Part shown: in pieces, positions 14,095-26,022 of the stretch | Numbering within the stretch: the first letter of the stretch is position 1 | Layout: every line of letters starts with the position of its first letter | NCBI RefSeq assembly: GCF_002443255.2 | Contig: NW_019211460.1 | Span: 33,703,952 to 33,767,951 of the forward strand | Length of the DNA: 64,000 nucleotides | Direction: 5' to 3' | Origin: Varroa destructor | Lineage: Eukaryota > Arthropoda > Arachnida > Mesostigmata > Varroidae | Made by a program: the position numbers and the translations under genes | The notes under the pieces: model-generated | Told to the model about the DNA's origin: nothing | The model's input: the letters and a program-made list of their open reading frames with translations, nothing else | Databases searched by the model: none

Positions 14095-14447
14095 TGATGG
14101 CAAGTGCTTTATAGAATAATTGTTTAAACGCTAATTTGTTCTCGAGGACCGAAAGCAGACGGACGTTTAGACATAGTTTTCCGTGAGTTTAGTTAGCAAT
14201 CGAAATTAGAATATCGTTATAAACCACCAGTCATGTCAGCAGTCCTTGCGCCTCATGAAACGAGAGAAAATGTAAAAATTCGTTTTTTCGAAAAGGAAAT
14301 TTCGACAACGGAAGCAAAATAAGCTTCTATCGTCATGGTGCGATCCGCACTCGGCAGTGTATCAAAATCTGTAATAATTCGTGTCGTGGCCATGGGGGGA
14401 GGAGAAATGACGATGGTGACGATAACGCTGACAAAGGACTAACGTAA

Positions 14448-14870
14448 CGCTATTGCCATAATCTTCATTCGTTCGAAAGTGTGGACGAGATTGGTGCTGT
14501 CTGCTTTGGAGAGACGCATACGGACTTAGCTTGCCTTTTTCAAACTCAGCATCCTCCCGGCAACAAATGTAGCGCATATGATGCAAGTGCTATTCGCGGC
14601 TATCTTTACTGCGCTGACACGTTTTTTGCTGTGCTCAAAAACGTCGAAATAGTGGTGAAACCGATATTAAAGGCCTGGGTACCAGAACGACAGTTACAGC
14701 GGTTTACAGCTTTTGAGGAGAAACGAATCGAAGATGTAAAACTGCATTTCTATGGAAGCAGTAACAATAGCAGTCCGGCCTGCGCCAACATCTTGGAAGC
14801 TGTTCCTGCACCTGATGGCAGGAACTTAATAGAAACTTTGGCAGACGAAAATTACGCAAAATTACCTTAA
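14448..14870 (+). CDS. Possible coding exon, unknown product
   Basis: The frame is open from just after a TAA at 14445-14447 to a TAA ending at 14870, about 140 codons, with no ATG in its first part. The composition is protein-like: mixed hydrophobic and charged residues, with an acidic/basic cluster about two thirds along. No domain is recognised. A weak acceptor (AAAG at about 14479) and a donor-like GATGTAAAA inside the frame would allow shorter exons. The minus strand is open over parts of the same bases (14362-14586, 14704-14886), so chance cannot be ruled out. Confidence 0.2.
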   Translation, partial: RYCHNLHSFESVDEIGAVCFGETHTDLACLFQTQHPPGNKCSAYDASAIRGYLYCADTFFAVLKNVEIVVKPILKAWVPERQLQRFTAFEEKRIEDVKLHFYGSSNNSSPACANILEAVPAPDGRNLIETLADENYAKLP

Positions 14871-14948
14871 ACATATACTGAGCCACCCAACCCCAAGTGC
14901 CATTCCTACTTGAACGTCAACTTGTTTGGCTGTTCCTTGCCAGTCTGA

Positions 14949-15351
14949 ATGGTACTTCTGATACCACTGCAGACTGCTGTGTCCGCGCCATTCCTTTGCT
15001 GCTCGACCGTCCAGAGGTGGCCTGGTAAGGCCCCTTTGCTCTCGACGTTGCAAGTCAGCTAGCTAAGGTTTCGCCCCATTCGCGCACCTTTGGCCCATTT
15101 CTGCTATATCGCCCTTCCCTGTACCACTCGCACCCATTCCTTCGCCGAGAGAATGGCTCACTCGAGCGAAACGCTCTGGATCGTGTCTATTCTTGCTGGG
15201 CATTAACCAAGACGTTCTCTACGGCCTCTGTGAGCAGTTTCGTTGTGGTAAGACAACGACGAGCGACAGCACAACCGCCTGCGGGCGTTGTTGTACCCCA
15301 AATGGTTCGTCGTTTTTCTGGTACGAATGCGGCGGCTACGACTGCGGCTAG
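14949..15351 (+). CDS. Candidate secreted cysteine-rich peptide precursor (two exons)
   Basis: An ATG at 14949 begins a hydrophobic, signal-peptide-like run of about 17 residues. A donor-like CCTG/GTAAGG after 15024 (phase 1) and an acceptor CTAAG at 15067 would remove a 43-nt intron and keep frame into an open frame of 93 codons ending in TAG at 15349-15351. The predicted product is 119 residues. It has a proline-rich pro-region, a Lys-Arg site of prohormone-convertase type, then a segment with eight cysteines spaced C-x14-C-x4-C-x11-C-x2-C-C-x11-C-x4-C and a final Gly. That layout is typical of secreted arthropod disulfide-rich peptides, including peptide hormones, antimicrobial peptides and toxin-like peptides. 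I cannot match the spacing to a family and assign no activity. Weak points: the intron is unusually short, and the other two forward frames are partly open over the cysteine-rich half. Confidence 0.28.
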
Positions 15352-16527
15352 CACAGTCCGTTTCCATAACGTCGTCTGTCCAGCGGGCAGCTAGAGAAAG
15401 GGTCGGTCATGCTGCAGAGTTAATACTTTCAACAATAGAAATAGTGGCAGCAGCAGCAAAAGCTACTTGTGCGTGTGTATAGTATGGACATCTGCTGTGT
15501 ATAATGTTGTATGCGATGCTGTGTGCAGGAGCATCGGAACAGTGTGAGTCTGAGCAAATGTATATGTTGCTTTTATTTTTCTCATCGAGATGACCCGTCG
15601 GACTGGTCTGGCCGCCCACGGTTGCTCCCATTCCACTTTGGCCATCGAAGCCCAAAGGGAATGTGGAAAAAATCAGAGATGACTGAGTAACGCTACTTGG
15701 CGGTGATGCTGAGTCTTACCCGGCAAAGGGGAAAAGGGACGGCTTTCATGTTTGCAGTAACAGCGGAACTGCAGAGAGCTTCTTTACCGATGAGTATTGC
15801 GTGGAAAGAACTAGAAAGGATGAGTATACGTACTTCGGAAAAAAACAGTGTGTGGCGAGCGAAAACTGGGACTGGGCTTCGGTATGTGTATGTGTGATCT
15901 TGGGGCAAGGAGTATGTTCTTAAGAACCGAGTGCGGCACTGCAACTCGGTCATCGTCGCTCATGTTTTTCTCCTCATAAGAGACTACTTTCAGCTTCCAG
16001 TATCTAGCTATTACTATTCCAGCTATTGCTGTGACGACTAGCGTTACCATTGCTGGCAAAGCCTCCAGCTAGTGAAAACGGTTCCTGCTAGAACTAATCC
16101 CATAGCCAGTTCTGCCAAAGAATAGAGGACTGTAGTGCTGCGGGCTAGACAGCTTTATTTGCTGGAACGGGCTAAAAGCTAGCGGCGCTATAGCAGGCAT
16201 TGGCAACGCAATGCGAGACAATAGCGATTTTGCAGTTAGGCGAGATACACGCTTTTCCTTAGGTTCTGCCATCTCATCATCAGCACTAACGGTGGACACG
16301 CGGCGAACAGGAAAAGCGCAAAACTGAAGCCACAGATTTTTCCGGAGTGCTAATCTCGCTATCGCAAGAAGCAGGTCATTCGAGCCTTACTTGCAACGTC
16401 GTAAAGCACGTACGTAAAGTAGGCTGAGCTTGCCCTGAACCTGCCGCTTGTTGTGGCACAGTCGCGTCAAGCTTTCAATTACATGAAAGATAATGACATT
16501 GAAATACAAACTATACGGCCGTGCTAG

Positions 16528-17005
16528 GAGAGACTGAGCAAGGTGGCGATAGAGGCCTTTGCTGTGCGAAAAGAGGTTTCTCATGGCGACGACAGCGAAG
16601 AGACAAGAAAAGAAGCACGTCTCCGGGAGGCAACGGCAGTGGCTAAGGTAAACTCATCGGTCTGTTTGCGGTGACGCGACCGCTGGGTCCAATTCTGCTC
16701 GTTGATTGCAATGACTGTACAGCGAATGCAACCTAGAATACAACAAGATAACTCGTTCGTACGTGCCTGGTAGCTGGCAACTGGCTTGCCATGCCAGGCT
16801 GCTCAGCCATTCGCTCGGCTGAGCTCTGTCGAACGAAACTCTATTTTCAAATCGTCAGATCAGTAGGCTGGAAAGCTGGCTGCCAGACTTACTGATTTGC
16901 TCCCTGGCTCAGGGCTTAAAGACGCAAGAAGAGCTACTGGAAGAGGAGGTAGCAGCGAATGAGAACCTCTTGAAACTCCGACATCGACGAAATGATGTCT
17001 GCTAA
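16528..17005 (+). CDS. Candidate two-exon 3' end of a coiled-coil protein
   Basis: Exon 1 candidate is 16528-16647 (40 codons), bounded by acceptor GTGCTAG and donor AAG/GTAAAC. Exon 2 candidate is 16859-17005, starting after TTCAAATCGTCAG and ending in TAA at 17003-17005. Both junctions are phase 0, so the two join in frame across a 211-nt intron. The joined 88 residues are rich in Glu, Lys, Arg, Leu and Ala. Residues 64-81 include a Glu-dense stretch (EELLEEE) in a helix-like pattern, followed by a basic RHRR near the C terminus, suggesting an amphipathic or coiled-coil helix. The family is unknown. No start codon is present, so further upstream exons are needed. Minus-strand frames also cross 16069-16584 and could form an alternative short spliced gene, so the strand is not certain. 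Confidence 0.32.
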
Positions 17006-19311
17006 TATCGACAACTACTGCTCAACTGTTAAAGCAAAACGCTCCGCAAGCGTCGCGCAGCCATTTCTACGGCTGGTGCTTGTCAGAATAGTGCTTCAAA
17101 CGTGCTTAGGGCCGCTCAGTACGACCTGTACAGTCTGGAGTAAGGAGGCCCCGAACCGCAGTGCCAACTGAGCATTCGGAGCGGGAACAAGCCAGGGGAG
17201 GAGAGGAAGATAACGCTAGACATAAATGAGACAAGGATAGGCAAGTCCAAGTGATCCGAATGCAGCCAATATATCTTCTTGGCTTCTGGGGGACGGCAGG
17301 TAATTAGATTTAATAACAGTTTGTGGAGTCACATCTGAAATCCTTGTTGGAAGCAGCTTCCAATTCTTAGCTACTACTCTGCTTGGAGTAAATAATGGCT
17401 AGGCGACCTCTTTTTATTAAATTTTAAATTAAATAGCTTTAAAGAAACACATCAAGTAAACACCGCCGTATATTAGGTAAGTATATTGAGTAGCTTTGGA
17501 TTTCTTTCACACTTAGTCAGTGTCAATATTTTATTATATTTGTAACCATACTGACAGGATTCAAGTTTATAATTAATGGGTTCATGTGCGGTAGCTGCGT
17601 CTGCCAGCCTTTTCGTGTGGTACCAGTGACCTCTACACTGACAAGCGTTTTATCTACTCCTAAAAAGGGATTGACCTCTCAAAGTTACTTAACTTTAGTT
17701 TAGTAAACAAGCAATCTTTCGTTTAATTGCGTAAGCTAATCGGGTGATATTAAGCTCACACCAACCTCGTCAATTTTCGGAGGCCGATCTTATACGAAAT
17801 GCTGCATAATACAATTCAAGAGAGGAAAAAAATAACTGCATAATTTTTATTTGGTGACAACGTTTGCTTTAAATGTCAGATCATTGGAGGTTTGCAAGTG
17901 CTAGAAGATCAAACGTTCCCGCATCGATCGCCGCAATTACTTTCTAAGCAATGTGTTTGCCGAGGCAGGTATGTTTAAAAAGGGCCGGAGATTAGACCAA
18001 CGCGTCCTTCCTCGGCGTACCCTAGCGTAATTAAGCCAGCTTCCTGTGTTAAGCTTAAATAGCAATGCAATGCTGTTGTGACAGACGAGCGCGCATACAT
18101 ATTCATCAGCTTATTTCTAGAGTTCGATGCCATAAGCTTAACCGAGCTTCAACTGTTGCGTTACGTAGGCGTGTTTCCTCGACTGACAAAATGCCAACAT
18201 TCATAAGTAATAGTTGTGCACGCGGTTAAACATAAAACTAAAGAGTTTGTTTCCCTTATGTATTGTTCCGAGAAGCGATAGCTGGGCGTTCCGTTCGAAA
18301 GCTATTAAACAATGAGATAAATGCCATGCGAAAATCCTTACATTTTGTCTCGACGTAGGTAAAGCTTATCAAGCTTTATTTGATTTGAGTTAACTAAATA
18401 GCACACACCCTTGGTGGATTATTTAATAGGAAAATTTACTCAGTGTTCTTTATTGAAAAAGCTACAGGTAAATACAATTACTTTGCTGGATAAGGTAGCC
18501 TATAAGAACTTGTAATTTAGACGGTTTTCAGAAGTAGAGCTTGTTCCGTCGTAATACAGTACCACAACATTTTTCAAAAGGGAGTGAGACGCACTCCATT
18601 TTACAGAAGGACGAGCCGCTCATAAACAATGTTTACAAACACTCTTTAGATACTTTCTGTTGAGGTAGAACGTATAATCTCTGGCAAGAAATTCTTTTCA
18701 TCCATTTCCATTTTAGACTCAGGAACTCTTTCAAGTTAGATGGTTCAGGGTTTCAGTGGCTTAATCTGCTTTTGCTAAAAACCCAGTGAACTGAACGCTA
18801 AATACGTATTAATTCACGTGGGCTCCGTTAAGCTTTATCTTTAGAAATAGGTAGGATCGCATAATTAATGTTTGCACATCTTTCGTTGCGTCTTTACTAA
18901 ATCTTAGTAATTAAAAACTAAAGTATTATATATTTGTCAGTACAACGAGACACTGACTATACTAAACAAGCTTCGACTGTTATAATTTGAAAACGAAAAA
19001 CGTATTTTACTTGCTATCACATTATCTACAGTCAAGGTAATATGCGTGGCTTTCTCGATGTATTTTTATAAAGGTATAGGTACGTTATAGTCGGTAATAA
19101 AATTTTACTAAATGATTTAGTTCTTCCTCAGGCTGTTTCCAGGTCTGCGATGTCGTGCCTGCAATGGCCGTTTTGCATTAGTGCCCGGCGACTTGAGAAA
19201 ATTCATTTTAAATCAACCAGGCTTTCGTCTCTGTGCACCTCATTTTTATTTGAGATGGACCCGTAGTAATGTAAGTAGAAAGCCACCTGACACAAACCGG
19301 TTGGTCTTTGA

Positions 19312-19341
19312 CCTTTTGTGCCTTAGCCTTTTGTGCCTTAG
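19312..19341 (+). repeat. Perfect 15-bp tandem duplication
   Basis: The 15-mer CCTTTTGTGCCTTAG occurs twice head to tail with no mismatch. Confidence 0.95.
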
Positions 19342-19476
19342 CCGACCAGAAGAAAGTGATGTGCGAAACGAATGGATATGATAGAGGACAACTAATTTTC
19401 GAAAACCGACTGCGCATAAAGGAAAGCGTAATTAAAGTAAGTAACTTTATTTTTTTATATTTTAAGATAATAATTA

Positions 19477-19492
19477 CACTCAATATTGAGTG
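19477..19492. repeat. Perfect 16-bp palindrome
   Basis: CACTCAATATTGAGTG is fully self-complementary. It could be a dimeric protein-binding site or chance. Confidence 0.9.
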
Positions 19493-21960
19493 ATTTAATG
19501 GAAACTCAAAAGAACAATAATGCAAAATCAGTAAATTCATGTTCTCTCTCTTTGTGATAAGGTGCTGATAAGACATGTTTTAACAAGTGTTCGCATAAAA
19601 ATAAGATACCCTTGGTAAACATCACAAAAAACAGGACAGCTACGTGAATTTGCGCCGTATTTGATCCCATAGCGGTCATTGGCGTAATTCGTCGATAAAT
19701 TTTCAAAAAAGCTTTTCGCAGCGAAAAAGTTTTGATCAGGTGCATATCTGAAAATTAGCAGGCTAATGTCCGAACTCTCAATCAATTACGATGTCTCCAG
19801 ATCGTCTCAGATGTTTTGTAATCGTATGGACCATTTACATTGCAAATCGGAGAAAATTTCCTTGTATTTTATATATAATAAGGCATCTTATAGGTGACCT
19901 GGATAGTTTTCCCGTTAGGTTGATTTGCCAAAAAAATTTAATCGACCCGTTTCCTTTCACAGTGAACTCAATTCCGTGGATCACGCACTGAAAGCGGCGG
20001 CTATCAGAAAGAGGTCAGCTGCTGTCTAAAGTACTTCGAAATCTCTCATGGTAATTCTATCAATGGGATATTGACTTCGTGTCGCGGCCACGTCAGTGCC
20101 TTAGCCAAGCACCTAACCTAACCGACCAACTCTCCTTGTGCTTGCCTCCCATTTAATAAAGAGACACACAGACAGCTCCCATTAATCAGTAATTATGGTA
20201 AGCGAGAGTACCAAGATGAAAAAGGCGCGACTGCATTGAACAGAACCAAAGTGAAAAGCATACCGGTCGAGTAATGAGGGTTTTTTTTTTAGATTTTTTG
20301 CTTGCTGCTATTTCCAGTCACATAACAACCTATTGCGATCGCAATATTTACTACCATATATTTATGTACATGTAGAGGCACTTAGAATCTTGCAGCTCAA
20401 CCATAACGCTGTGCCTTTATCATGTAACATGTGAATTTCATCGAGCAGCTATTGTCTGTTTTCTAGCTAAGGTTGTCATTGCCATCGCTGGCATCGTTGT
20501 TATTTAAGCGTCAAGTCATGACTGTCAGTGTCATTATAAAACGGCTTAACTGTCACGTTATTAACCTCATTCTGAACGCTGCTGCTGTCAAGATGTCATC
20601 GAAGCCTTTGTCGTCTCTGTCGTGTCAGATGGAGTTTGCTTCTTCATACGACGGAAAGCTCATAGAAGGCTTTGTGACGAGGGAAGGTATGAAGGAAGCG
20701 TATAGAAATTGCTTCTATGCCCTCGCAGTGAAAATTGTTGGCATATCTGAAGTACTCAAACGTTGAGTGTTGAGACTTCCATGCCCCGGTTAGTTCTCTT
20801 GCCCACCCACCGCCGTTATGATTCAGGTCAATGGTGTAGCCTAGCGTGGACTAGGTTAGCAAAGCGGCCAACACAACTAGGCGAGTTTACTTTCACGCTA
20901 CTAGCCTAATTGCTCTCGAAACAATTGCAGCCATTGCCGCCGCCAAATGGTTCTCACAGTGGCTGCGCCACTCTTCCCCCGGCCGCTTCCCGCCTAGTCC
21001 TCATATGCCTCCAGCATTTCACTTCTGCATCGGATGTGTGGAAAACAACATTGAAAGCAGTGTCTGCTTGCGTGGCTTCTGCTTGCTTGGCTGATGCCAG
21101 TAACAGCTGCTACGAAAGGGTACGCTCTCTTTCCTTGCCGAAATCGATCATCGTTGAACGAATCGGGCATACCCGGGTCAAATTGAGGATGGTGGGTCAT
21201 TTTTAAGCCATGCGAACCGCATAACAAACAAACCGGCATTAAAACAAACAGAGAATACTGACTAGCTCGACCTGTATATTGCACAGTAATTGCAGCGGCA
21301 GCCGATCACTGGCGCTGCTACTGCTGATGCCGTCGCCACTAGCAAAACGAAGATTCTCTGCCACTACGACTACAGCTTAACTTGAGTAACTACTGCTACA
21401 ACTACAACCTTTAAGTCGTCGACACTTGAAAGGTAGCGGCGTATTGGTTAGGGCAGTTCGCCTGAAAAAAAGGGCCTGTGAAGAGACGGAACAAGTGACG
21501 TAGGGAAGTGGCCGTCAGCCGGCCTTTGGAAAGGGAAATGCAGATCGGATATGTTGTTCGACACCGGCTTCACTTCGTGATATCTACGAAAAAGGCAGCG
21601 GACGCAGAGACGGTAGCCGACGGAGCGCAAGCGAACTTAACTCGGCGCTCGTGCACACGCACACACGCGCAAAGATGAAACTCCGTGTACAACCGACATT
21701 TGTTCGCGTAGCACTTTAGTCTATACATACTCCAAGTAGCTAGGAACCTGGTAAATTGTCGGTATCTACGTTATTGCCAGGGACGAGCAGCCAGGCGGCC
21801 CGGAGAAAGACGGGGCGATTGAGGGGCTCATCTCCTGAAGGTCGGGAGCCCTATTGGCGCCGGACAAGAATTCGGTATTCATCAACTTCTCAGTTCTATT
21901 TGTATGCGACTCCATTTGCCGAGAAATACTATCGAAGGAAACAAATGAACCAATCGAGAT

Positions 21961-21974
21961 TATATATATATATA
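21961..21974. repeat. (TA)7 microsatellite
   Basis: Fourteen bases of TA repeat. Confidence 0.9.
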
Positions 21975-23905
21975 GGAGAAAAGAAATCTCCTATAACAAA
22001 CGAATGCAGGCGACGGAGGGAAAATCCATACTGGACACGACATCATTATGTCAATGTAAGTGGTAAGGTGGCGCTTACCCAGTGGGCAAGAAATCAGCAT
22101 CTGCTCCCCTAACTATCAGTGCAATGATAGTAGAGAAGAGGAGATCAAAGCGTTTCAAGTGTTTTCTTTTTCGTGATTGGCGAGGTAAGAGATCAGTTGA
22201 TCTGAAAAGCCTTGTATTGTGTTACTGCTGCGAGCTCAGCGACTTAGCAAGCTTTTGTCAAAGGAAATGTTTTACATTCGTTATCTTTGAAACAACATTC
22301 GCTTATCTCCCTAGAGATCACGGAAAGCTCCTTACAGCACCTAAGCGAGCTAGCATCAGCGCTCTGTTACAAATCTTCTTACTTTGAAAATTGCGATCGG
22401 CTTTGACGGTAAAATAAAATTGAAACAGCATAAAAATCAGTCAAGAGGAAACGCCTTCTTAATATATATCAAGGTTGGCCTCTCACGGAACTCTGAGTAC
22501 AAAGATTGTATCGAGGACTTTTAAGGAATTTGTTATTGAACTTGTATATCCCCGAAGATTCAAGTCCCAGAGCCTTTACTTTGGAGACTAAGATCTCGAA
22601 CGTGGAGAAGATGTAAAGGTTTTGACATCGGATATTGAAGTACTACTTCGAGGAGACAAAAAAGGCGGGTACTCTGTCTGGTTTGTAGCGATGACTTACT
22701 CGCTTGCGGTGAATTATTTCTGACGCCTATCCTCCTAAAAGACTGAAATCCGCCTCTACAAAAACCTATTATTTAACATTTATAACTCTCAACTCATTGC
22801 TCGCCTCACTTCCCTTGCTGTGTACGGCCTTTATAATCTGAAATTACTCTGGGAAAAACTTTTGCAGTCCCACCTATCTATATCGGTTGGTTAAGCCTCA
22901 TTGGTTAAGTAACTAAATCAGTCAAAAGTGCAAAGGCGACAGGTTTACGAGTTGGCAAGACGGTCCTTTGGCCTGTGCAAAAAGCTCACCGCTACGACTC
23001 CTGATTGCACGTTCGCTGGCAGCGAACTTCTAATGAAAGTGAATGGAGTGAGAGGCCAAAAAACTGGATGATGCTGGTAGCGCAATCGGAATAGGTAAGG
23101 GGTCCATGTCGCTTACATTAGTGAGAGTGACACCACTATCGTTGGCAAGCGGCGCGTTTAAAGATCATCACCCTCTACAGCTATCTGACAAAGACAAATA
23201 GGCAAAACTTACTCGTAGTTCTTGTCGAACCCTCTATACAGTCCCAGTTCACTCTTCGCTTCCACACTTGATCGCCTAAATCGTCAATCTGTTTTACGCA
23301 CACAGGCACGTGTATGCTTATATCCGTCGATGTTTCGCGCATACGGGGACATGGCAAATACCCCGAGACGAATATGTATAATTTTCGTTCGTAGCTGCGT
23401 TGATTTGCTCAGGTAAGCCGACGGGCGAAGTAGTACTTCAGGACTAGCACCGATCTTTGCTGTTGGTATCCTAAGTTCCCTCTAAACGAAGATTACTTCT
23501 GCCTTCAATCAATAGACTCTATTGCTCGTGTATTACCCGCGTTGGCTAACGTTCGTACATACGATGGATCGCACTAGATACCGTCTACACATTATCGTAT
23601 GTTGCCGCGACCGTGGAGTGCCAGAACATCAAATCGTAATGCTGCTGTTGTTGTCATCAAACGATAGACGACAAAAACAAAGTAATTAGCTTATACATTA
23701 AGCTGTGTAAGGAGAGATACTACTATAAAGAATACGTGTGGGAGCATGCAAGGGAGTTTTTATTTGTTTGTATTTATAGAACATTATCTAGCTAAATTCA
23801 TTGTGGCACATAAGAGATCAGAGCAGCCATAAGAGGCTCGCCTCTCGCTTCAACAAGCACAGGTAGGTGCGAGGTTAGCATTATCATTTTCGACTGATAA
23901 TCTAG

Positions 23906-24313
23906 ATGATGAAAAGTGGCATGGATATAACGCTCCACTTTGACTCTCCAGTTCGCCCCGAAATGTGGACGAACGTAAATCGGCCTCGTCATCCTTTCTA
24001 CGTACCTTTCCTTATCTTTGTCTCTGTTACAACTGATCGCCCTAGCGAGCGCCTGTTTGTCCTCAGAAAACGCGGTGCAAATAAGGCGCTATCCAGAATC
24101 AACACCGACCGCATCGCTCCCTCTTTGCTCCTTGTTTTCCCATGTGCTGGCGACAAACAGGTTACGCTGGCACCCTTGCGCTCTTTCATCCGCATGCTCT
24201 CCTCGCGCACGCTCACAGACAATGATACTTCCTTACACAGGACTCCAGTTTATTTCCACCCTCGTCTGGAGTCGTTGTCGTCACCTTTGAAGGTGCGGAC
24301 AGGTATCATTTAG
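23906..24313 (+). CDS. Possible small gene or exon, unknown product
   Basis: A 135-codon frame begins with two consecutive ATG codons at 23906 and ends in TAG at 24311-24313. The predicted protein is basic with a hydrophobic patch about one quarter along, and no domain is recognised. The region is C/T-rich on the + strand, which lengthens frames by chance. A second + frame (24018-24290) overlaps it and begins with a signal-like hydrophobic run, so the correct frame is unclear. A donor-like CAG/GTATCA just before the stop would make it an exon instead of a complete gene. Confidence 0.2.
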   Translation: MMKSGMDITLHFDSPVRPEMWTNVNRPRHPFYVPFLIFVSVTTDRPSERLFVLRKRGANKALSRINTDRIAPSLLLVFPCAGDKQVTLAPLRSFIRMLSSRTLTDNDTSLHRTPVYFHPRLESLSSPLKVRTGII

Positions 24314-25339
24314 TCGTGGCACAGCCTTTCTCCTTTGCTTCTGCTGCTACGGCTACATATTTAGTGCTACCACACCTCGTCCAGTCTCTGTTACCTTCTG
24401 TCGCCAACGACAGCGTCTATGCCTTCATTGCAAACCGATTAAATCATTAGTGGCACAAATAGACACACGCGTAGAGACAAACACATAATGAAGGTGTTGT
24501 TGTATCGCTTGGCATTTGATTTAATTGTCTGACCAAAGGGCGAGGTAGTTAGATTTTCTGATAGACACAATGGCCTCTATCTCAAGATCTGTGTATATCG
24601 CCATAATGCTAATACGTATCATACTGAACTACGTATACTCTACAAACTTTAATATACATTTGTAAAAGTGAAACTCGGATATTCACGGAGAAACACAGGC
24701 AAATTCATACAAACGCACACTATTGCCGTACACCTGCCTAATAAAGAATAACAAGAAAAAAGAAAAGGCCTTTTATGAAAATAGCTAACCTCAAATACGC
24801 AGCTTTTTTGCTAAAAGCCCCCAATGACGCCTGGTACTGAATGGCATGTGGCGGGGGCCAGGTGACGCGTCATGTTGCACGAGACGTTGGAGACCAGCGC
24901 ACCATACATAGCACACACACGCACGTACACATTGTAAATACTATTCCTCAAGTGGCAGCATTAATAGCTGCTGAAGTGGTCGTCATACCAATACCAGTGT
25001 AAAGGGAATTGTGACAAGTGAAGCGTGGACCCCGTGTGAAGCCACTACTCCGTTCTTTTTCTAGGCACACTCACAATTAGCGTGTAGTATAAGCACTCCG
25101 GCAAGATGTCACCCATGTAACAGACAATACCTTCTGCGCTGACTTAACATGCATCCGACACCGCATCAAACCCAACATTGTCTCATTATTGTGTATAGAT
25201 GAGCGAGAGTTTGGCCTCTCTAACATTTCGCGTACCTGTCTATTCGGCAAACGTTGCCCACAATTAGAAATTGTGCCTCCATTTCTGCGCTTGTTGTTCA
25301 GTGTTCCTGTCATGATGAAGTGAATATCGTGATTCTTAC
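24314..25339. other. Intergenic DNA, nothing recognised
   Basis: Mostly AT-rich with a few CA-rich words near 24.9 kb. The frames present are short and have no splice-like edges. Confidence 0.45.
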
Positions 25340-25745
25340 CTGCTTGCCATGACGTTGGCGTTCAGCGTGAGCCAAGTGGCTACTGCTGCTGGCGAGAAAG
25401 AGGAGGCATCTTCTTCATGTCGGAATTCGTCGCCGAACTGTTTGTTGTCGTAAGCTTAACATTGGTCGCTACTGCAGAGGTGGTGTCATCCGCGACGAGT
25501 CGGCGGGTCACCCACGCGGATTGCGCTTGACAGAACATCAGGGAAACAACAGCTAGAATAGTAGAAGTAAGCACGGCTCCACGCCTTTGGATCACGCACA
25601 AGTCAGCACACAAATCGGTTGAAACAACACTTCGTCGAAAGGGGGCAGCGATGAAGGACGACAATAGCGACAACTGTGGCCTCGGCAGCAACGGTACCAT
25701 TTCTTCGACCGAACGTACCACTGCGATCTGGATCACTGCAGCCAT
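25340..25745 (-). CDS. Possible minus-strand 5' exon ending at a strong donor
   Basis: Read on the minus strand, a near-consensus donor CAAGCAG/GTAAGAA ends an exon at 25340. One minus frame has an ATG at 25745 and runs 121 codons to a TAG at 25380. It contains a hydrophobic stretch followed by AQSA, which resembles a signal-peptidase site, about two thirds along. A second minus frame, open from about 25456, reaches the donor in phase 2 with an ATG eight bases before it is left. Either the 121-codon frame is untranslated upstream sequence or a short isoform, or the exon uses the second frame. No downstream minus-strand exon could be paired with it. Confidence 0.2.
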
Positions 25746-26022
25746 TTTTTCATAGAAAGTAACTGTTGTACGGCGGGTGGCTACGCTCGATAGGAGAGGG
25801 GATTCCTCTCACTCCGTATGCCGAGGAAAGGGCTACCATCGAGACTGACCTTGACGACCTCACCCAGTGACCACGGGTGGCGCCACCATCGACGAACGGC
25901 TGATCAGCCGACCAGAGTAAATCCCTCAAGCATCGTCTACTTTGTCTACCGCCCACTGCAATATCGCTATTGCCAGCACTTTTGCTAAACCTAGATTCGC
26001 TTCGTTCTGCCAAAGCGTGAAG

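Larger units (their letters stand above)
17006..23905. other. AT-rich intergenic DNA with a GC-richer patch
   Basis: From 17.3 to 20.4 kb the DNA is AT-rich with no exon-like frames. Between about 20.5 and 22.4 kb it is GC-richer and holds medium frames on both strands, none with convincing splice edges. Short tandem and palindromic elements are listed separately. Confidence 0.45.

Noticed and set aside
23306..23412. Exon-like frame between CACACAG acceptor and CTCAG/GTAAGC donor
   Set aside because: The frame is open and the sites are fair, but it is short and isolated with no partner exon and no protein-like character, so it was not called.
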